Translations under genes and position numbers: made by a program
Assembly: GCA_035079385.1 (NCBI GenBank)
Contig: JAVHKY010000028.1
Coordinates: 5,890,001 to 5,954,000 of the forward strand
Length of the DNA: 64,000 nt
Reading direction: 5' to 3'
Source: Aspidiotus rigidus
Taxonomy: Eukaryota; Arthropoda; Insecta; Hemiptera; Diaspididae
The notes under the pieces: model-generated
Databases searched by the model: none
The model's input: only the letters and a program-made list of their open reading frames with translations
Told to the model about the DNA's origin: nothing
Part shown: positions 47,724-59,189 of the stretch, piece by piece
Numbering within the stretch: position 1 is the stretch's first letter
How the letters are laid out: each line of letters starts with the position of its first letter

Positions 47724-48949
47724 TTGATGTGTCGACTAAGGAAGATTGTGCCAGGTGACCATTGTAAAACTTTTTGACTTAATTTATGACTCATTGAAAA
47801 TCATCATTTTTTTGTATAAAATGGCACGAAACCTAAAATCATCGTCTGAAATTATCTCTATAGAAGGCAATGAGATTCTGTCGCTGCTAGGTTGATTTCC
47901 CCGTCTATCAATTCTTTTTTGAATGTTTTCATCGCTCCGGCCATTTCAAACAAGAATTAGGTTAGGTGATAAGCCAGTTGAGTATGGATTATGTTTGATG
48001 GACTTAGGGAGGTCGGATTTTTATGGCTCGCGGAGGAATTTCTCTCGCAAGTTCCTCTAATTACACTTCACGTCGGTTGAAAAAATTAATTACGCGACAA
48101 TATCGAATAAAGCGTTCACTTGTAATTGTTTCAGATACCTTATTTTCTACTCCAGATCGTAAAACTAATTCAGAGCGTTGTTCACCAAAGGGTTTTATGC
48201 CACTGCGCCGAAGGTACATAGTCGCGCAGACGAGAAATAGAGCGACTATTATTATTATATTCGAGGTTCGCTTCATTTACGGAACTGAACTTGTGTAGCA
48301 ATGGTACTTTGTGTTTAATACCGTGTAATTCTCGCCGTCTCTGTACGCGAGATGACGTGTTTACCAGATCGGTGTACTCTCACCACGGTTACCGGTTTCG
48401 GCATCAGTTTTTGATAAACCCTTCTCCCCCTCCCCTTCTTATCGCGTTTGTTACATATAATTGAAAAAATGGCGGGAGGAGATGAGCGAGAGAGAGAGCT
48501 AGTCTAGCCGGAGGGATATCTTGATACACTGCAGACTCACGTATACACTCTACACAGAGTTTAATACATCTTCTCGTACAACTCTTATAACGAACCCTAA
48601 CTCGCACCGCTACACCACACATAGTATAGTAATACTGAAAACATTGAATTGGAATTCGGTTCAGGGTTCGGACGAGCGCGCAATCACGAGAGAGTGCGGG
48701 AACGTTGTTGTATCGCCGCTTCGTTTCACGACCGTCAAACTCGCTGCTTCTCGCTCACAATCGCAGTCACAAGTTCAGTGTGCGTCCGTTCGTGCTGCAG
48801 TTCGTATCTTGTCGGTAGTGTCGCTTCGCCTTCTGGTACAGGTTTCCAATATTGCGCGTGTTTCTTCTCGTAATCGTGCTTTGTGTACAATGAAAATTGT
48901 TATCGGTTAATTCCTCCGGTCGAAGAAGAGAAAGAAATAAATAACCGCT
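47724..48949 (+). promoter_or_regulatory. upstream region and 5' UTR of the Methuselah-like gene
   Basis: The last 600 bp are GC-richer than the surrounding DNA and contain the probable promoter and 5' UTR. The transcription start is not visible. A short upstream ORF, ATG at 48890 to TAA at 48910 (six codons), precedes the main start by 39 nt and could dampen translation. The other ORFs here (48023-48298, 48521-48910) have no domain and are unlikely to be real. Confidence 0.4.
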
Positions 48950-49910
48950 ATGATGATAACGCGCGCGAAATTTATCTTATTAATTTTCTCATTATGTGCC
49001 GCGAACGTCATTTCGATCACCGTATTCACGTGTTGTCCGCACGGTGAAACGTTAGAAGGTGAGAATCAGAAGTGCGTGGAAACCAGCAATGAATTCGTGC
49101 CGGTCGTCTACTCGCCCTCCAAACGGAATCTTCTGTTGCCGCCCGGCACCATTCCGGACGGCTTCAAATTCGTTCATCAGCGTCCGAATTGCACTCACGA
49201 GCTCGCCTACATTAAGGACGATACCAATCCCGTCCTCACCGATAATGATGGATCTCTTTACACGACTCCGGCCATCTACCCATCGGAAACATTTTGCACG
49301 TCCTCGACCGGGTCGTTGGTCTGCATGACCAAGGAGCACTTAGAGAAACACCAGAAGACAGAGAAGAAGGTACGCAAGTGTTGTCCCGCCGGGGATATCT
49401 ATAGCGAGAACTTGGTGAAATGCGTTCCTATCCTCGCTAATAGGACGAATTTCCTATCCGAGGACACCTATATCCACGCTGGCTTTCCGCTGTGCGAGAC
49501 GCAAGAGTACGCCGTCGCCGGTACCCTGGACAGCGATTACTCGCTGAATGTGGACGGCACGTTGACCGCGAAAAATCGACCCGCCGTCGCCAGCTATTGC
49601 GTCGAATACATTTTAGAGCAGCCGAATGACAAAGCTAGCGTATTCACCTGCGCCAGTAATTTTCCGACCGTTAAACCTGATGGTGATGACATCAGATACA
49701 CAATTTACCCTCTTGGATTTTTCTTATCTATTTTCTTCCTGACCATTACGCTGATTAGTAGCTTCATGTTACCTAGTTCCTATCATGCATTGCACTGGAA
49801 ATGTCAGACCCATTACGTCGCCTGCTTATTGGTCGGTTACCTTTTGATGGCCATCACTCAGCTCGCCAGCGACTCGATGAAGGATAGCAATGTCACGTGT
49901 GTTGGAATCG
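48950..49910 (+). CDS. Methuselah-like GPCR, first coding exon (partial gene)
   Basis: The exon encodes about 320 residues. Residues 1-22 form a signal peptide. Residues 23-248 form a cysteine-rich ectodomain with two similar units, TCCPHGETL...QKCV (27-43) and KCCPAGDIY...VKCV (143-159), and N-glycosylation sites at N80 and N164. Residues 250-274 form TM1 and about 288-305 form TM2. The exon ends in VTCVGIG at a GTAAGT donor (49911) in phase 1, inside the first extracellular loop, where Mth receptors have a conserved Cys. CCP-type ectodomains and this membrane layout fit Methuselah-like (class B-related) receptors of insects, closest in style to the Mthl1 group. These receptors act at the plasma membrane in stress, lifespan or morphogenesis signalling. 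Frame continuation past the donor is intronic. TM3-TM7 are not found in the window. Confidence 0.85.
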
Positions 49911-51680
49911 GTAAGTTGTTTGATAAGAATATAGGAATCGCAAGTTCGAGAGTCAGTAGCGCACGCTTTTTTGTAAAACGGGGTCGCTGTCACAAAATTG
50001 GCAAATTCCTTGAAGTATTTTTGTCGAATTCGTTCCTTTAGTTTTTTTGAGCGGGAACGAAAGGGCAGTTTGATCTTAAGAAACGAGTCTGTTTTCAAAT
50101 AGAGATGTGGAGCGTGAAATATTACGGAAAAACCTTTCTAAAGCTGTAACATCATTAACAATTCCTTCCTCATGAACTACAAAGACGTCACTTAGGTTAT
50201 TTTGTCGCACGGTTGGTATTCAAATCTCCGCTAAATCTGTCTCTCCGATTGGGAGGAGTTGACCAATCGTACGAATCACGATTTTAACAAGGGGGATGAG
50301 GAAGTCCTTCTTTGTAGTGTTGGAATGGTCTGTTAGGTTCCCTATTTTCATTCTCGTCCTCGTCCTACACCTTTGAGAGAAATCAAAATTCTGGCTGTAC
50401 TCTGAAGAGAATTTGATATACGTAGTTACGAGTTTAATAACTTGCAGAAAGGAAGTATGAGGTTTGGTTTTGGTGAGAAAATAAGGTCCTGCTGTTACAA
50501 ATCGGGACCTATATTTAAAAATCATACTCACAAACCTCGTCACAGCGAAGCTAGTGAAGAGAAAATGAATCGAATAAAGATCTTCTATTGCTTATAAAAT
50601 CCAAATTTGAAAATATGTCGCAGTCTTGACTCCTTCATAATCTCCGAAGCTTGAGAATTTATCGAATTTCGTATTTCGAGTACGGATGAAGTTGAGCTCA
50701 ACAGAGTGGTACTCGAGTGTTTCCGAAAGCTCATGCACTCATTCATCAAGACTAACAATTTTTAAGTTTATTAACCATGGCTAAATATATCATATTGATG
50801 AACTGTGAAAAATTCTGAAGGCCGTGAAGAGACAAATTGAGCTCAGGAGGGAGGATCTGTTGTTACATTACACTCTTCAGGTAATAGTTAGTAATTGAGG
50901 ATTTACATATTTAGGAATGTGGACCCTTCGAGGAAAAGTATCCTCTCCGTCACCTGTCCGCCCTAAGTAGGGGCAGGGGCTGAAATGAAATGAATTAAAA
51001 AAAAAAAAAAAAAAGGAAAAATGAAAGAATAAAAATACGGAGGGAATAAGAAGAGAAAAGTCAAATATCCTCGGAACGGGAGGGGCGCGGGAAATTTTGG
51101 CTCTCTTCACTGTCGGCCCTTATGATAACACTCATCGGGAAAATAAAATCCATTGTCGGCCATTTTGTCCTTGGGTACCAGAGACCCCGCTACGCCACCA
51201 TATTTGTTATAAAATTGTTTTTTGTAGCTCAAAAAATGGAAAAACGAGTTATTCTTGGCCTATGCGGTGAAGAGGAATTCGGGATTTTTTGGGAAAATGC
51301 GCTAAATTTTTGTTGCTAGATTGTTTTTCTCCACTCAGGCCTGACGAGGGAGCGGGACCAGAGAGAATTTTGCGGGAGTGTTGCGAACCCGGTGGTCTGG
51401 TAAAAATCAATTTGAAATTACGCAATTCGGTGAATTATAGAATGAGAGAAACTTTTCACATGTTTGCCACTCATTTTGTGCGCACAAAATTAGGAATGCG
51501 AGGGGGTGAGGGAGGGATTCTCTACACAAATTTCAACCCACTCAACCTACTAAATATTTGTTGGAGTGTGGGTCCGCCATAATTTCCAGTCTCCGAGTTC
51601 GGTCGTGGCTTCCTACGGGCTTGTCTCCCTTCAAAACCCGGTAAGACGGTAATCATTACCAATATGGCTTGTTTTTTTCC
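49911..51680 (+). other. start of the receptor gene's long intron
   Basis: It begins with GTAAGT. I find no exon encoding TM3-TM7 here or anywhere to the end of the window. Either the intron exceeds 14 kb or the gene is interrupted. A poly-A run lies at 50997-51014. Otherwise nothing is recognised. Confidence 0.5.
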
Positions 51681-51769
51681 TTTTTTTTAGCGGGGAACCC
51701 GCCATCCCTTTTGTTGGGAGTACTTTCAGGAAATTTTCGTCCGCGAGCGAGGATGATGACGTCACGGAG

Positions 51770-52012
51770 AGGGGAGGTGGCTTAGAAAAATTTTGACCCA
51801 CGAGCTATGTATGATAGGAAGGGGACATGGGAAAATTTCGAACCTGTAGCCATACATGATGAGAGGGGGACTTGGAAAAATGTCGACCTCCGAGCTATGT
51901 ACGATAAGAGGGGACTTCGAAAAATTTTCACCCACGACTATGTATGATAGGAAAGGGACTTGGAAAAATTTCGATCCTCTAGCCATATATGATAAGAGGA
52001 GGACTTGAGAAA
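51770..52012 (+). repeat. minisatellite-like array, five units of about 46-50 bp
   Basis: Units read GACTTGGAAAAATTTCGA, CCTCCGAGCTATGTA, GATAGGAGGGG, with substitutions. The same unit appears in repeat copies at 38100-38410, 59790-59880 and 60100-60170. Confidence 0.65.
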
Positions 52013-52073
52013 ATTTCATCCTCGAAATTTTTCCAAGTTTTTTGCCGGAAGGCGAACGGTGCGCGGCAAATTT

Positions 52074-52526
52074 CTCAAAAAAACTCCCATAAAACTGGTT
52101 CCCTGTTGCAAAATGTTCATTCTCGAGCTATTGATGAAAGAAGGGGGGGGACTTGGAGAAATTTCATCCTCCAAGCCATATACAATAAGGAAAGACAATG
52201 ATTTTATACGTGGGGGAAATATATCAGGAGGGGGGGGGGGGGTAGTTGGTAGATGAGAATACAAGCGAAAAATTTGGTCACCTCGTCGGGATCCGAACCT
52301 CAAAAAAACTCCCATAAAACTGGTTCCCTGTTGCAAAATGTTCATTCTCGAGCTATTGATGAAAGAGGGGGGGGGGGACTTGGAGAAATTTCATCCTCCA
52401 AGCCATATACAATAAGGAAAGACAATGATTTTATACGTGTGGGAAATATATCAGGAGGGGGGGGGGGCGGGTTCGGATCCCGACGAGGTGACCAAATTTT
52501 TCGCTTGTATTCCCATCTACTAACTA
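52074..52526. repeat. 225-bp direct duplication interlocked with a 57-bp inverted repeat
   Basis: Block CTCAAAAAAACTCCCATAAA...GGGGGG starts at 52074 and again at 52299, about 168 bp each and nearly identical. Between and after them lie the arms 52243-52299 and 52470-52526, which are reverse complements (TTCGGATCCCGACGAGGTGA motif) with two mismatches. Poly-G runs of 8-14 sit at the junctions and may have mediated slippage or recombination. Confidence 0.72.
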
Positions 52527-53061
52527 CCCCCCTCCTAATCTATTATATAAAGAGAAGTTGCAAAATTGCAAATCCATTTAACTTTATTCCTATTTCACCT
52601 ACGAACTTGGAATTTGTTTCCATTGCATTAGCTTGCCTAGGAGAAGGTTTATGCGTAATAAATTTGAAGTTACGAAATCAGGCGAATGGCGTGTAGTATA
52701 TATCTTTGTACTTGGCGGGGGGGGGGGGGTCATGAATGATTCAAGAGATGAAAAATCTGTATCATTCATTAATTTATTGGTTGAAAATGCTAAGCAATCA
52801 TTTTTGTTGACATTCATCGAAAATTAATATGTGCTAGGCAATCATTTTTGGAAAATGTGTTTTGAATACCCATACTATGAGTAATCGAATAGTGTAGGAT
52901 TACGATAAAGATTTTGCTTAGCAATTATCTGAAGAATTGGTGGTTGTCTTTCATTATTTCAAATTTAACGTGAGGACTAAGAAAAGAAAAACAATTCACG
53001 TCAATTTCGAAAATTCAATATCGAAGTCACGGATGTCTCACTTTATTGGAATCTAATTGGA

Positions 53062-53601
53062 ATGCTAAAACGTAAGAAAGCAAATCTAGGGCGGTTGACG
53101 AACAAAGGGAAGAGGGCTCGTGTCAATTCCGAAATTTTGACATCAGAAAATAATGTGGAAAATGATTGTCAGAACGATAATAGTCCATTCATTAGGTACA
53201 TTATTGAGAAAGAATATACCAGTATAAGTTCAATTGGGAATCTGGCAATTACGTGCACATTTTGTGATGGAAAATTATTTGAAACTGAAAATCGAAATTT
53301 CTGTTGCGGGAGTGGTAAGATTAAGTTACCTGATTTACCTACCTCAGTGCCGGATCTTCTTCAAAAACTATTAGACGGAAGGGATAATAGATCTTCTCAT
53401 TTTCTTAATAATTTGTGTAAATACAACAATGCGATTTCAATGACTTCTTTAGGGTGTAATGAAGTTCCAAACATATTTACAACTTTCAAAAGTTTTGGTG
53501 TATCGTTATATAGGAAGTTATCTACCTCCTCCAAGAATCCACAAGAAATGACAAATTTTTCAGCATACCCCAGAAAGAAGAATGCGCAAAGGATCTTCTA
53601 A
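53062..53601 (+). pseudogene. Helitron Rep/helicase N-terminal fragment
   Basis: The ORF starts at a true ATG (53062). Residues 70-150 carry the characteristic N-terminal Helitron block: CTFCDGKLF, then NFCCGSGKIKLPDLP, LLQKLL, HFLNNLCKYNNAISMTSLG and FKSFGVSLYRKL. In full proteins this zinc-binding region precedes the HUH Rep nuclease and SF1 helicase, which are absent here. The frame closes at 53601. In another frame 53564-53741 reads on as KEECAKDLLKRRHPTIREDI...EIEKLEIKRIRLEIELKEY, a likely coiled coil ending at TAA. A TTTTTCAG just before it could be a splice acceptor, so a fused exon or a simple frameshift is possible. Confidence 0.7.
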
Positions 53602-54160
53602 AAAGACGGCATCCAACTATCAGAGAAGATATTAAGAACGAGATTGAAAGTGTAAAACAAAATATCAACGATAAAAGAAATGAAATTGAAAAATTGGAAA
53701 TTAAAAGAATTAGATTAGAAATTGAACTAAAAGAATACTAATGATAAATAAATATCAAGAATTTTGAAAATATTTGAAATTCTATATCTAGCGGGCTTAC
53801 GGCTTGTATACAATAAGATTCAAAATTTTTTCAAATTCAGGAAAATTTAATTCTCCAAGCTGTATACAATACGAGTCAAAAGTTGTCTAAGTTTTTCGCC
53901 GGATGACATACGGCGCGCTCGCGGACGATGACGTCAAGGAGAGGAGAGAGGGGACTTGGAAAAATTTTGTCATATATGATCGGAAGAGGACTTGGAGAAA
54001 TGATGGCTTCCTTGAAATTGCAGCACTTTAAAGTTGTCACCTCATCATTTTCGGGACTTGGAAAAACTTCAGGCTCTAAGATTTAGATATATTATAGGAG
54101 GGAGACTCGGGACAGCGGGTTCCCCGCTACCATTGCAGTCTTGCAATGGCATCTAATTTT

Positions 54161-55179
54161 TCAGTGATGTAAGGTTCTTACCAAACATTTGTCCCTCGTT
54201 CCTAAGAAGCTTCGATCCGGGTTCGGAAATATGATTTCGACACTTTGAGGAATTTAGCATTCCAAGACTAATATCTGTAAATCTTTCGGTACAAATTTGA
54301 AGAAATTTGAGAATAAGGTCTTATTTCATAGCTACTTTATTCATATTCGGCGATATGAAACCCTGGAAAATTCGGGAAAACTAAGTCAGCAATTTCTCGA
54401 TTTTATCTGAAGAAAGGAGATGATAACTAGTTATATAACTCGAAGATAGCAAAAAAAATGGTGTCTGTCGCGTGGCGCGAAAACTTCATCTCCACAGGTC
54501 TTTTTAAAATCTGCCTCAAAAGAAAGCAGAATTTCTACCGTATGATAAGACTTATCAGTAGTTGTTGTACCAACTATTAGAAACGATGGCGTACGAAAAT
54601 GAAATCAAAAACCTTTCACGGTATTCTCCGGACCGTAGTTATATCGAGTCTTTCAGAAAGAATGTACGAATCAGATTTGTAGTATGTACACGAAATGAGT
54701 CATCACTCATTGTATGATACGTGGAGTCGAAGTTTTTGCAGACGGTAACGCGACACTTGTTAAAAGTACGCATGTAAATTTTTAATTTATTCCTACCTTA
54801 GCCGGTCTCCCTTTATGACGCTATAGATTTGCAATTCCTACCTACGTTCTCTAATTACAGTATCCGCCAATTGTTAGCCACTTCGTTTTGCGGTCCGAAT
54901 GAGGTGACGATAATTATCAGCCCGGGGACCTGAATACGTGCTGCATTTTTCGTTCTCTTTCGCTTTCACAGAACATGACAGAATTTTTCAGATACTATAC
55001 TGTCTAACTTCTTCCTGTCTGTTTTTATTTTTGACGGACGTATTCCAAGAATGTTGCGTTTGAACAGAAATCGAAGGAAAAGTAAAAATGAATAAGATTC
55101 GAGATTTTGAAATCGGTATTAAACGAAGAATAATAGTCTTTGATGCTTGAGATTGTTTTCAGAGCTCTTTATGAAATGA
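54161..55179. other. 1.0 kb without recognisable gene
   Basis: No domain, RNA gene or repeat pair seen. Confidence 0.4.
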
Positions 55180-55690
55180 ATAAAATCGCTGGTATCGCTT
55201 GTGCAGCCGCCTGTCCTCCTCAGTGGGTTCCGTATGTATTAATTTGGTCTCCTATCGGGTATAACTTCAGTGTTGGAAGAACCTCCTCGATAAAATCCTC
55301 TCATATTGGCAACTGCCAAGTTGCAGCACTCCCAGGCACGCGAACTTTAACGAATTCAGCCGACAAAACTTGGAGCTAGATTACTGTAGAGGTCTCTTCT
55401 TCTTCAGTCTTCATCTTCCTGCGGAGTGTCGTTTGAATGTGGATGGTACACAGGAGTTGAGTGGGCCATAGCCTAGTTCTGCATGTGCAGACACCTGGTT
55501 GCATGGTGGCTACCAAGTTATCCGGAGCAAGCGCCTCATCGACCCCAATCTCTTACAGTGGCCGACTAAGCTTGCTCCGCTCACGCCTCACACTCATAGG
55601 TCCATGGCATCTTGATCACTAAACAAACATGTTTCCTTAACTACTCATGAAAGTGCTTGTTGAAACAGCCATAGCTACACAAACTGCCTT
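55180..55690 (-). mobile_element. second R1-clade LINE 3' fragment
   Basis: This matches 35280-35850 in order and orientation: TCGGGTATAACTTCA, GGCAACnGCCAA, GATGGTACACAGG, CCCAATCTCTT, GCTCACGCCTC. It covers the C-terminal coding end and part of the 3' UTR with many stops and deletions, older than or diverged from the 35-37 kb copy. Confidence 0.65.
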
Positions 55691-57310
55691 AAATTCATCG
55701 AGTGGACTAAATATTAGAACCCTTGTTCCTAAGTGTGATCAGTACGTAGAACAAAAATATTATAGCGAAAATTACGAACTTCGGACTTCAGAGTCTTGTT
55801 ATAGTAACTCAAATTTTGGACAGATAGGAGTTACGATAATCAAAGAATGACAACCTGCTCCCCTCTATTCTGTGCAAGTGAAAAATGGAAAGACTGCCAT
55901 GTTACTCGCGACCTCTTTGGAGTCGTTTGGACGGCTTGAAAACACTACCAATCGTCCTGCTTGATATTTCGAGTAATAACGATTCATCGATGTTTCTTTT
56001 CATTGAATATTTCAGTCGCGTATACCCAGCTGGATATTTGGAGCTTGTCCAGACGTGTGTGTATATAGTAGATACAGCCCCAGTCTACATCGCAGTGGTG
56101 ATATTGATAATCTAGACGATTATTTAATTATAATGCTCTCGCTAGGTATGACAATGGATTTTCCACAATGCTAGTGCACATAACAAGCTACAATGTATTG
56201 TACAGAGTTAGAATAATGAAGACTATCGGGCGATAATGTATTTAGATGGTATCGGACCACGATTCATCGAGACGTGTGTTTATTTACTCATATAGTTTTC
56301 TGGGCATGAGGATTCGGTAACAATACGCGAACAGCAGATTGTTTTGTTATCGAACATGCATTATTGCCTATATATTATACGTGTGTAGTACCTGAACACG
56401 TTCGCTGTATCGTTTGAAAAGAAAAGTAGAAAAAGATTAGCTTATGGATACGGCTGCTTAGGCATAGTCTCATGCACGGTAACTCATTATTCGCTACTAG
56501 CGAGAGATGACCTTCGAGATAATGATCGATAGTGGAGCTCTAATTCGCTATCAATGAGATGATGCGTGCTACACCTGATATTATGCATTCGCTTTGGCCG
56601 ATCGGTTTGTGAATATGTTCGAAGAAAACTGCTGGAAATTTGGAATGTTGATCGATGCATAATCGAAGTAGAATGGCGCTGTAAATTACTATTATGTAAG
56701 AATTCTATCTCATTCTGTCTTCTCTTGTAGGTGTACGCAGCGGGAGTTTAATCATCTTGATGTACCTAGCGTACTGATCGTGTAAGAAGTTCGTGGATTT
56801 TCATTTTTGATATTCGGAATAAAAGCATAAGCATCTTCCTTGTACTCATCCTCTTTCGATATTTTCAATGTCGTCTACTCCTCGTGGGTACGAATAGCTG
56901 ATTTGGAACAAACACTACGCGTTATTGTTAGGACTTCAAGGAAGTAGCCTCAAAAATTCATAGGGGAGGAGAAACAGTGCAGTGAGTGAAATTATGAGGA
57001 AAGGTATGAATTGCTCGTCTCAAAAGGAAATAAATATTCTGGCTGGACCAAATAAATGAAGATAGTTTTGAAAGTCTTTTTATAGTTTCTCGATCCAGCT
57101 ACCAGTCAAGACAAAATAATTTCCGATAGCAGATAAGGGTACAATAAAAACATCACAGTGTAAACCTCTTTTCTAGTTTCAGGGACTCACTAACCTTCAT
57201 TTTTGGACTAGTATAACAAGCCAACTATTCCCGGGGGAGGAGGAGGGGTGGGCGGGGAATCAACTCGGACTTGGACTCGCGGATTTTTAAAAGATGGCTG
57301 GGGTACCCAT
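55691..57310. other. 1.6 kb without recognisable gene
   Basis: Only short ORFs; nothing identifiable. Confidence 0.4.
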
Positions 57311-58852
57311 AGAAACATTGAAAAACGACGGCATCCTCGACGAAGTTGAAAGAGGAATGCAGGGAACCTGTTCTATGGGTCAAATTGGTTTTAGTATTGA
57401 CAATCGAAATCAAAATCTTGAAGAATCTGAAATTTTTCTGAGTCTGTTATGTTATGGTGTTATGGTGTCATGATGTCATAGGATTGGAAGTTGAAATTTT
57501 CTAGTCATAGGGTCAAAAGTCGAAATTTTTCAAGTCCCATACCATAATTGGATATGGGAAATACATAAGTGCACGCCTCATAAAATTATATTGACCGCCA
57601 GTCCCCCCCGCCATGAAAAAAAAACTGACACGACGTTGAAACCATGACGAACGCCATAAATGCACACCAAGACTGGCACACGACCCGTATTTCAAAAGAA
57701 GATAATTTTGCTGCATTTATTGTGAGGAACTGCAGCCAGGATGGGCTTGACAGTGGAGACTGCCTCCCCATAATAAACCTCAAACTCCCTATGAGTGAGG
57801 TCCGACTGTTGATGGAGGTGTTTTCCCAATTGTTCCACCCTAGAGGTGTCAGTCGAGTCAGTTGGTTAATGCATTGGATTTCGAGCATTGACTTGAGATC
57901 TTCACTGGCTGGTCAAATACTGAGGTTCGTTGTCAAAATAAGATGATTCGGCAGAAGTGACGCCAAGGAGATGCGCGGTGTTCTATGGATCAGTGCAATA
58001 GCCGCGGACGTTTCATTATTGACTTGTACTCAAGAGTTCGCCGTTTTGACAATATTCGCACTTCTGATCCTTCCCGTGATTTGCCATTTCTACTCTTCCT
58101 TTTCTCAGGCCCTTTGTGGCGATCAAGGTTCTTGGTGGAGTCTAATCTTCAGGCCTATTTGGAGCTTCCTTTCGATTTTCAGGAAGCTTTTCACGCTGCA
58201 CATGTCAAGTGGTAAGCGGATGTTAATTTCGACGCTTCTCGCGGCGTTCGTATTATGAAGGCAGGTACCATGTAGTCTTGAACTCAGATTTATTCAAGAA
58301 GCGGTTGGGCTTAGCCATTGTAAATTATTTGAAAACTTACATTTGTTAATTGCATTGCTATGTATCAATATTGTAATGTCTTTATAAAATATATGGTGAT
58401 GGTAAAAGAAAACTCCACTTGGAATGCTGCCTTGAGGCTTGTGCTGACTTGTCAGTAACCAAAGCATTCCATTGTCTTCTTTTCTGTTTCTTCCTCCTGT
58501 ATCAGGTTTACTTACTCGATATATTATAGTTGCATAAATTAAATGTGGATCGCACATTGTTCTGCATGTTCTCAAGTGTGCACTACTTACATGGTGGTGT
58601 ATTTGTCATCTTCAATGGATTTTGAGTGTTTTGATTTTGTGTGTACAACTTGTATCAAGATGTGTGCACTACTTACTTCGTTTGTATCCGTGTAATTCAT
58701 TTCATAGGCGTGTCAATTTTGTTTCCTCGGCTATCGATAGGCGGGCTATTTCGTTTTTTGAGGCGTGCGATTAAATGTATCCCATTGGATATTGGATAGG
58801 AGGGAGACTTGGAAAACTCACGGCTTCTTTAACGAATTTGAACGAGGGGTGG
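57311..58852. other. repeat end plus GC-richer segment with unassigned ORFs
   Basis: 57315-57400 is a GGGAACC-family end (AAAAACGACGGCATCC ... AGGGAACCTGTTCTATGGG). From 57600 to 58260 the DNA is GC-richer and carries overlapping open frames: 57644-57946 plus, 57586-57888 minus, and two plus frames at 57971-58258. None shows a domain I know. Because both strands are open and starts vary, I do not call a gene. Confidence 0.35.
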
Positions 58853-59073
58853 CAGGGAACCGGACTTATGAGGCACTTGGGATTTGAGAAATGTAGATTG
58901 TCACGTCAGAAGGCTGACTTATGACGTCATCCAATTGTGACGTCACAGGTCCAACTTCTATGCTGGAGGATTGTTTCCAATGATGTTAGGCTTGAATTAT
59001 TTTTGTTTTGTTTTGTTTTGGCCGGACATCACATGGTGCCCTGCGAATTTTTCGAAAAAAACCCCATAGAACA
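58853..59073. mobile_element. GGGAACC-family copy, about 220 bp
   Basis: It begins GGGAACCGGACTTAT and ends CATAGAACAGATTTCCTG. Two TGACGTCA octamers (58922, 58938) lie inside. The preceding flank TTCTTTAACGAATTTGAACG is shared with the copies at 59150 and 57320. Confidence 0.45.
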
Positions 59074-59189
59074 GATTTCCTGGTAAAAGGAAGGCCATGT
59101 ATCAAACTTGCGAATTTTTGCAACTGAAAAAAATGAAAAAAAAAAAAAACAGGGGTTCTTTAACGGAGTTGAACGAGGGGTGACAGAGA

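Larger units (their letters stand above)
51681..54160 (+). mobile_element. Helitron/Helentron-like element, internally deleted
   Basis: The left end is a T-run followed by AGCGGGGAACCCGC (51689-51702). Its exact 14-nt inverse GCGGGTTCCCCGCT lies at 54115-54128 near the right end. After it a 7-bp hairpin CATTGCA-GTCT-TGCAATG (54131-54148) stands just before CTAA (54153-54156) and a T-run. Inverted subterminal repeats, a 3' hairpin and T-tract insertion are Helentron features. Inside are a short-period tandem array, a 225-bp direct duplication, a 57-bp inverted repeat and a truncated Rep/helicase N-terminal ORF. Non-coding relatives with the same ends occur at 2396-2885 and 59690-60205. Confidence 0.65.

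Noticed and set aside
48023..48298. 91-codon basic ORF upstream of the receptor gene
   Set aside because: No ATG context, domain or splice support. It lies in the upstream region of the receptor gene and is also open on the opposite strand.
51762..52345. ORFs rich in SYMARGSKFFQVP-type phrases
   Set aside because: They are translations of the AGCTATATATGATAG minisatellite-like units.
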